A stretch of DNA of 64,000 nt from Arcuatula senhousia (taxonomy: Eukaryota; Mollusca; Bivalvia; Mytilida; Mytilidae), in the NCBI GenBank assembly GCA_963971305.1, contig OZ020306.1, positions 62,779,022 through 62,843,021 of the forward strand. Reading direction: 5' to 3'. The position numbers and the translations under genes are program-made. Position 1 is the first letter of the stretch, and every line of letters begins with the position of its first letter. Under the pieces are notes generated by a model, which saw only the letters and a list, made by a program, of their open reading frames with translations, was not told the DNA's origin and did not search any database. Positions 57,471 through 64,000 of this stretch are shown here, one piece after another.

Positions 57471-58030
57471 TATTCTATAAGATTTGACCTGTTAGGGGTA
57501 TAACCCATAGAAGAGGTTATCTGACATCTTTTATATCGCTGCTTGAGCTCAACACTAACTTAAGCAAGCCATGTAGCTTTTCTCTAATTTGCGCGAAAGG
57601 TTTCATTCTATTAGCGACAGACAAGATTTTTGACCTATTATTGGACATAATAACCCCTCCATGGGGTCACATTACAACTTCAACCAATGCACTTTTGTAT
57701 ACATGTAGCTGCTTAGGCGGAACAATATAAATGCATGTAGCTTCTCCATTTGTAAAAGCGACAGACACGATCTTTGACTTATAGGACATAACCATTTCAA
57801 GGGGTCATCTGACATCTTCAACCAATGCACTTTTGTATAGCTGCTTGTGCTGAACACTAAAGCGAGCCATGTAGCCTTTCTCTATTTGCAACAGTTTTCA
57901 TTTTATTTGCGACAGACACGATTTTTTACCTATTATAGGACATAACCACTGTAAGGGTCATCTGACAACTCCAACCAATGCATTTTTTGTATAACTGCTT
58001 GTGCTGAACACTAAAGCAAGCAACAACTTT
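57471..58030. repeat. Degenerate 140-155-bp tandem repeat, four copies
   Basis: A block with GACATAACCA, GGGTCATCTGACA, ACTTC-ACCAATGCACTTTTG, CTGCTTG-GCTGAACACTAA, TTTCTCTATTTGC and GCGACAGACACGAT recurs with marks at about 57518, 57663, 57802 and 57956. Copies are strongly diverged. Confidence 0.75.
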
Positions 58031-58607
58031 TCTCTATTTGCAAAAGCTTCCATTGAATAAGATGAAAAGGGGACCATCTAAACAAATGGACCAAATAAAG
58101 AATTATTTAGACCTTATTTGGATTGCTTCAGCATTTAAGCAAGCAATTTGAGCTTTTGTTTATCTACAATAGTTTTGAATTATATATATGGCGAAGAACA
58201 TCATTTTTTGACATTTTTATGTTCTTTACAAGGGTCAATTATACATTTTGATGATTAAATTTTTTTTCTTCGATAAAAGTGCTATTTATCCAGATATGAT
58301 TAATGACCAAAACAGATACATGTATTACAAACTGAAAGTAAAGTCTGAAAACATTTCCTTTACAATCTATTTGTTTAAAATAAACTTGAACAAAAAGGCA
58401 TGCCTTTTATTGTAAAAACTCTTGAAAACACAATAATACAATGCTGTTGGTTCCTTTCCACTATGATATGTTCCTTTAGATTATTAAGCTGGTACTGACT
58501 TGTTCCATATCAAATAAGCTTTATTGTGCACACATAGATGTTGAAACATCACCAATCCATCTGAAACAAAACAAAATAACACTTAGAAGTAAGGCGTAAA
58601 AACTTTT
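58031..58607. other. Non-coding spacer before the 103-bp satellite
   Basis: AT-rich, with no repeat or gene noticed. Confidence 0.4.
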
Positions 58608-61600
58608 ATGAAAGGACTGATGCATTTGTTTTTATATTCTATGGTCATACTAGCTATGAGAAATGGAAGTCAGGCCGCATAATCCTGTTTATTTGGCTCC
58701 TAAGGCAGAATTATGCAAGAACATGCATTTATTTTCATTTTTTATGGTCATTCAATCTATGAGAAATGGAAGTCGGGGCATAAAACCCTGTTTATAAGGC
58801 TCCCAGGGCAGAATTATGCAAGGACATGCATTCATTTTCATTTTTTATGCTCATTCTATCTATGAGAAATGGAAGTCGGGCCATAAAACCCTGTTTATTA
58901 GGCTCCCAATACAAAATTATGAAAAGACATTGCATTCATTTTCATATTTTATAGTCATACTAGCTATGAGAAATGGAAGTCAGGCCACAAAACCCTGTTT
59001 ATTAGGCTCCTAGGGCAGAATTAAGTAAGGACATGCATTCATTTTCATATTTTACGGTCATACCAACTATGAGAAAATGGAAGTTAGGCCACAAAACCCT
59101 GTTTATTAGGCTCCTAGGGCAGAATTATGAAAGGACATGAATTTATTTTCATATCTTATGGTCATCTTAGCTATGAGAAATGGAAGTCGGGCCATAAAAC
59201 CCTGTTTATTAGGCTCCCAATACAAAATTATGAAAAGACATGCATTCATTTTCATATTTTATGGTCATACTAGCTATGAGAAATGGAAGTCAGGCCACAA
59301 AACCCTGTTTATTAGGCTCCCAGGGCAGAATTATGAAAGGACATGCATTCATTTTCATATTTTATGGTCATACTAGCTATGAGAAATGGAAGTCAGGCCA
59401 CAAAACCCTGTTTATTAGGCTCCCAGGGCAGAATTATGAAAGGACATGCATTTATTTTCATATTTTATGGTCATACTAGCTATGAGAAATGGAAGTCAGG
59501 CCACAAAACCCTGTTTATAAGGCTCCCAATACAGAATTATGAAAGGACATGCATTTATTTTCATATTTTATGGTCATACTAGCTATGATAAATGGAAGTC
59601 AGGCCACAAAACCCTGTTTATTAGGCTCCTAGGGCAGAATTATGAAAGGACATGCAATTATTTTCATATTTTATGGTCATACTAGCTATGATAAATGGAA
59701 GTCAGGCCACAAAACCCTGTTTATTAGGCTCCTATGGCAGAATTATGAAAGGACATGAATTCATTTTCATATTTTATGGTCATACTAGCTATTAGAAATG
59801 GAAGTCAGGCTTCAAAACCCTGCTTATTAGGCTCTTAGGGCAGAATTATGAAAGGAAATGCTTTTATTTTCATATTTTATGGTCATACCAGCTATGAGAA
59901 ATGGAAGTCAGCCCACAAAACCCTGTTTATTAGGCTCCTAGGGCAGAATTAAGTAAGAAAATGCATTCATTTTCATTTTTTATGCTCATTCTATCTATGA
60001 GAAATGGAAGTCGGGCCATAAAACCCTGTTTATTAGGCTCCCAATACAAAATTATAAAAAGACATGCATTCATTTTCATATTTTATGGTCATACTAGCTA
60101 TGAGAAATGGAAGTCAGGCCACAAAACCCTGTTTATTAGGCTCCCAGGGCAGAATTATGAAAGGACATGCATTTTATTTTCATACTTTATGGTCATATTA
60201 GCTATGAGAAATGGAAGTCAGGCCACAAAACCCTGATTATTAGGTTCCCAGGGCAGAATTATGAAAGGACATGCATTTATTTTCATATTTTATGGTCATA
60301 CTAGCTATGAGAAATGGAAGTCAGGCCACAAAACCCTGTTTATAAGGCTCCCAATACAGAATTATGAAAGGACATGCATTTATTTTCATATTTTATGGTC
60401 ATACTAGCTATGATAAATGGAAGTCAGGCCACAAAACCCTGTTTATTAGGCTCCTAGGGCAGAATTATGAAAGGACATGCAATTATTTTCATATTTTATG
60501 GTCATACTAGCTATGATAAATGGAAGTCAGGCCACAAAACCCTGTTTATTAGGCTCCCAGGGCAGAATTATGAAAGGACATGAATTCATTTTCATATTTT
60601 ATGGTCATACTAGCTATGAGAAATGGAAGTCAGGCTTCAAAACCCTGCTTATTAGGCTCTTAGGGCAGAATTATGAAAGGAAATGCTTTTATTTTCATAT
60701 TTTATGGTCATACCAGCTATGAGAAATGGAAGTCAGCCCACAAAACCCTGTTTATTAGGCTCCTAGGGCAGAATTAAGTAAGAAAATGCATTCATTTTCA
60801 TTTTTTATGCTCATTCTATCTATGAGAAATGGAAGTCGGGCCATAAAACCCTGTTTATTAGGCTCCCAATACAAAATTATAAAAAGACATGCATTCATTT
60901 TCATATTTTATGGTCATACTAGCTATGAGAAATGGAAGTCAGGCCACAAAACCCTGTTTATTAGGCTCCCAGGGCAGAATTATGAAAGGACATGCATTTT
61001 ATTTTCATACTTTATGGTCATATTAGCTATGAGGCCACAAAACCCTGGTTATTAGGTTCCTAGGGCAGAATTATGAAAGGACATGCATTTATTTTCATAT
61101 GCTATGAGAAATGGAAGTTAGGCCACAAAACCCTGTTTATTAGGCTCCTAGGGCAGAATTATGAAATGGCATGCATTAATTTTAATATTTTATGGTCATA
61201 CTAGCTATGAGAAATGGAAGTCAGGCTTCAAAACCCTGCTTATTAGGCTCTTAGGGCAGAATTATGAAAGGAAATGCTTTTATTTTCATATTTTATGGTC
61301 ATACTAGCTATGATAAATGGAAGTCAGGCCACAAAACCCTGTTTATTAGGCTCCTAGGGCAGAATTATGAAAGGACATGCAATTATTTTCATATTTTATG
61401 GTCATACTAGCTATGATAAATGGAAGTCAGGCCACAAAACCCTGTTTATTAGGCTCCTATGGCAGAATTATAAAAGGACATGAATTCATTTTCATATTTT
61501 ATGGTCATACTAGCTATGAGAAATGGAAGTCAGGCTTCAAAACCCTGCTTATTAGGCTCAGGGCAGAATTATGAAAGGAAATGCTTTTATTTTCATATTT

Positions 61601-64000
61601 TATGGTCATACCAGCTATGAGAAATGGAAGTCAGCCCACAAAACCCTGTTTATTAGGCTCCTAGGGCAGAATTAAGTAAGAAAATGCATTCATTTTCATT
61701 TTTTATGCTCATTCTATCTATGAGAAATGGAAGTCGGGCCATAAAACCCTGTTTATTAGGCTCCCAATACAAAATTATAAAAAGACATGCATTCATTTTC
61801 ATATTTTATGGTCATACTAGCTATGAGAAATGGAAGTCAGGCCACAAAACCCTGTTTATTAGGCTCCCAGGGCAGAATTATGAAAGGACATGCATTTTAT
61901 TTTCATACTTTATGGTCATATTAGCTATGAGGCCACAAAACCCTGATTATTAGGTTCCTAGGGCAGAATTATGAAAGGACATGCATTTATTTTCATATGC
62001 TATGAGAAATGGAAGTTAGGCCACAAAACCCTGTTTATTAGGCTCCTAGGGCAGAATTATGAAATGGCATGCATTAATTTTAATATTTTATGGTCATACT
62101 AGCTATGAGAAATGGAAGTCAGGCTTCAAAACCCTGTTTATAAGGCTCCCAATACAGAATTATGAAAGGACATGCATTTATTTTCATATTTTATGGTCAT
62201 ACTAGCTATGATAAATGGAAGTCAGGCCACAAAACCCTGTTTATTAGGCTCCTAGGGCAGAATTATGAAAGGACATGCAATTATTTTCATATTTTATGGT
62301 CATACTAGCTATGATAAATGGAAGTCAGGCCACAAAACCCTGTTTATTAGGCTCCTATGGCAGAATTATAAAAGGACATGAATTCATTTTCATATTTTAT
62401 GGTCATACTAGCTATGAGAAATGGAAGTCAGGCTTCAAAACCCTGCTTATTAGGCTCTTAGGGCAGAATTATGAAAGGAAATGCTTTTATTTTCATATTT
62501 TATGGTCATACCAGCTATGAGAAATGGAAGTCAGCCCACAAAACCCTGTTTATTAGGCTCCTAGGGCAGAATTAAGTAAGAAAATGCATTCATTTTCATT
62601 TTTTATGCTCATTCTATCTATGAGAAATGGAAGTCGGGCCATAAAACCCTGTTTATTAGGCTCCCAATACAAAATTATAAAAAGACATGCATTCATTTTC
62701 ATATTTTATGGTCATACTAGCTATGAGAAATGGAAGTCAGGCCACAAAACCCTGTTTATTAGGCTCCCAGGGCAGAATTATGAAAGGACATGCATTTTAT
62801 TTTCATACTTTATGGTCATATTAGCTATGAGAAATGGAAGTCAGGCCACAAAACCCTGATTATTAGGTTCCTAGGGCAGAATTATGAAAGGACATGAATT
62901 TATTTTCATATGCTATGAGAAATGGAAGTTAGGCCACAAAACCCTGTTTATTAGGCTCCTAGGGCAGAATTATGAAATGGCATGCATTAATTTTAATATT
63001 TTATGGTCATACTACGTAGCTATGAAGAATGGGATTCAGGCCATTAGGCTCCTAGGGCAGAATTATGAAAGGACATGCATTTATTATCATATTTTATGGT
63101 CATACCAGCTATGAGAAATGGAAGTCAGGCCACAAAACCCTGATTATTAGGCTCCTAGGGCAGAATTATGAAAGGACATGCATTCAATCTCATATTTTAT
63201 GGTCATACTAGCTATGAGAAATGGAAGTCAGGCCACAAAACCCTGTTTATAAGGCTCCCAATACAGAATTTTTAAAGGACATGCATTTAATTTCATATTT
63301 TATGGTCATACTAGCTATGAGAAATGGAAGTCAGGCCACAAAACCCTATTTATTAGGCTCCTAGGGCAGAATTATGAAAGGACATGCATTCATTTTCATA
63401 TTTTATGGTCATACTAGCTATGAGAAATGGAAGTCAGGCCACAAAACCCTGTTTATTAGGCTCCCAGGGCAGAATTATGAAAGGACATGCATTTATTTTC
63501 ATATTTTATGGTCATACTAACTATGAGAAATGGAAGTCAGGCCACAAAACCCTGTTTATAAGGCTCCCAATACAGAATTATGAAAGGACATGCATTTATT
63601 TTCATATTTTATGGTCATACTAGCTATGATAAATGGAAGTCAGGCCACAAAACCCTGTTTATTAGGCTCCTAGGGCAGAATTATGAAAGGACATGCAATT
63701 ATTTTCATATTTTATGGTCATACTAGCTATGATAAATGGAAGTCAGGCCACAAAACCATGTTTATTAGGCTCCTATGGCAGAATTATAAAAGGACATGAA
63801 TTCATTTTCATATTTTATGGTCATACTAGCTATGAGAAATGGAAGTCAGGCTTCAAAACCCTGCTTATTAGGCTCTTAGGGCAGAATTATGAAAGGAAAT
63901 GCTTTTATTTTCATATTTTATGGTCATACCAGCTATGAGAAATGGAAGTCAGCCCACAAAACCCTGTTTATTAGGCTCCTAGGGCAGAATTAAGTAAGAA
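58608..64000 (+). repeat. 103-bp satellite array with ~0.8-0.9-kb higher-order units
   Basis: About 52 head-to-tail monomers of roughly 103 bp, each with TTTTATGGTCATACTAGC, TATGAGAAATGGAAGTCAGG, CCACAAAACCCTGTTTATTA and GGGCAGAATTATGAAAGGAC. The first monomers are the most diverged. A variant monomer with TTTTTTATGCTCATTCTATC recurs at about 59970, 60795, 61693 and 62593, giving higher-order units of about 825, 898 and 900 bp. Because 103 is not a multiple of three, the many 65-91-codon ORFs rotate through all frames and are not genes. The array continues off the right edge. Unrelated to the 72-bp satellite. Confidence 0.95.

Noticed and set aside
58816..63938. Many 65-91-codon ORFs starting MHSFSYFMVILAMRNGS or similar
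   Set aside because: The 103-bp period rotates the frame, so each ORF is about two repeat units ended by the same stop; no selection for a protein is visible.

Overview
The window looks like nuclear DNA from a marine bivalve, most likely a mussel (Mytilus-like). It is AT-rich. It is packed with interspersed repeats whose sequence I recognise as bivalve-typical: short mobile elements with subterminal GAGCTAAAA or TATACGACC ends and internal tandem cores, the 'CTCATCAG' hammerhead repeat, and a SINE carrying a GTTCGAAC box. It also has long satellite arrays, spliced low-density genes and no operon-like organisation. No bacterial features, rRNA, tRNA gene or CRISPR was seen.

Layout. 1-7203: one end of a highly homogeneous satellite, a 72-bp monomer arranged as a 288-bp four-monomer higher-order repeat (about 25 copies), with an uninterrupted reading frame on the minus strand over long stretches. 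7204-10043: non-coding DNA, a 97-bp triplet repeat and a Helitron-like non-autonomous element. 10044-10232: a short minus-strand ORF that closely resembles the C-terminal RING finger of MDM2/MDM4. 10300-12475: a decayed non-LTR retrotransposon reverse transcriptase (minus) with a MITE in its tail. 12518-16096: a 3.58-kb inverted-repeat element with 5-bp target duplications, holding further LINE debris. 16600-29700: repeats, with two probable exons of an unidentified minus-strand gene (26332-26592, 22487-22663); a third possible exon is at 37242-37391. 29712-32132: a divergent gene pair, a cysteine-rich factor and a DDE-type transposase with an intact D-D-E triad, probably one DNA transposon. 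32300-41000: SINE, nested repeats, two hAT-like non-autonomous elements with clean target duplications, and two near-perfect palindromic elements. 41503-53480: a LINE ORF1-like reading frame that runs directly into the 72-bp satellite, then a ~380-bp tandem repeat, a 1459-bp tandem duplication, and about 7.9 kb of the same satellite in the opposite orientation, interrupted by a 358-bp hammerhead-ribozyme repeat. 53486-58600: old repeats and little else. 58608-64000: a second, unrelated 103-bp satellite with its own higher-order structure, running off the window.

Most of the DNA is repetitive. The genuinely gene-like parts are the RING ORF, the divergent transposase pair, the ORF1-like frame and the three candidate exons. 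The most interesting structures are the satellite with a coding-like frame fused to an ORF1 start, the hammerhead repeat lodged in that satellite, and the transposase paired with a cysteine-rich partner.
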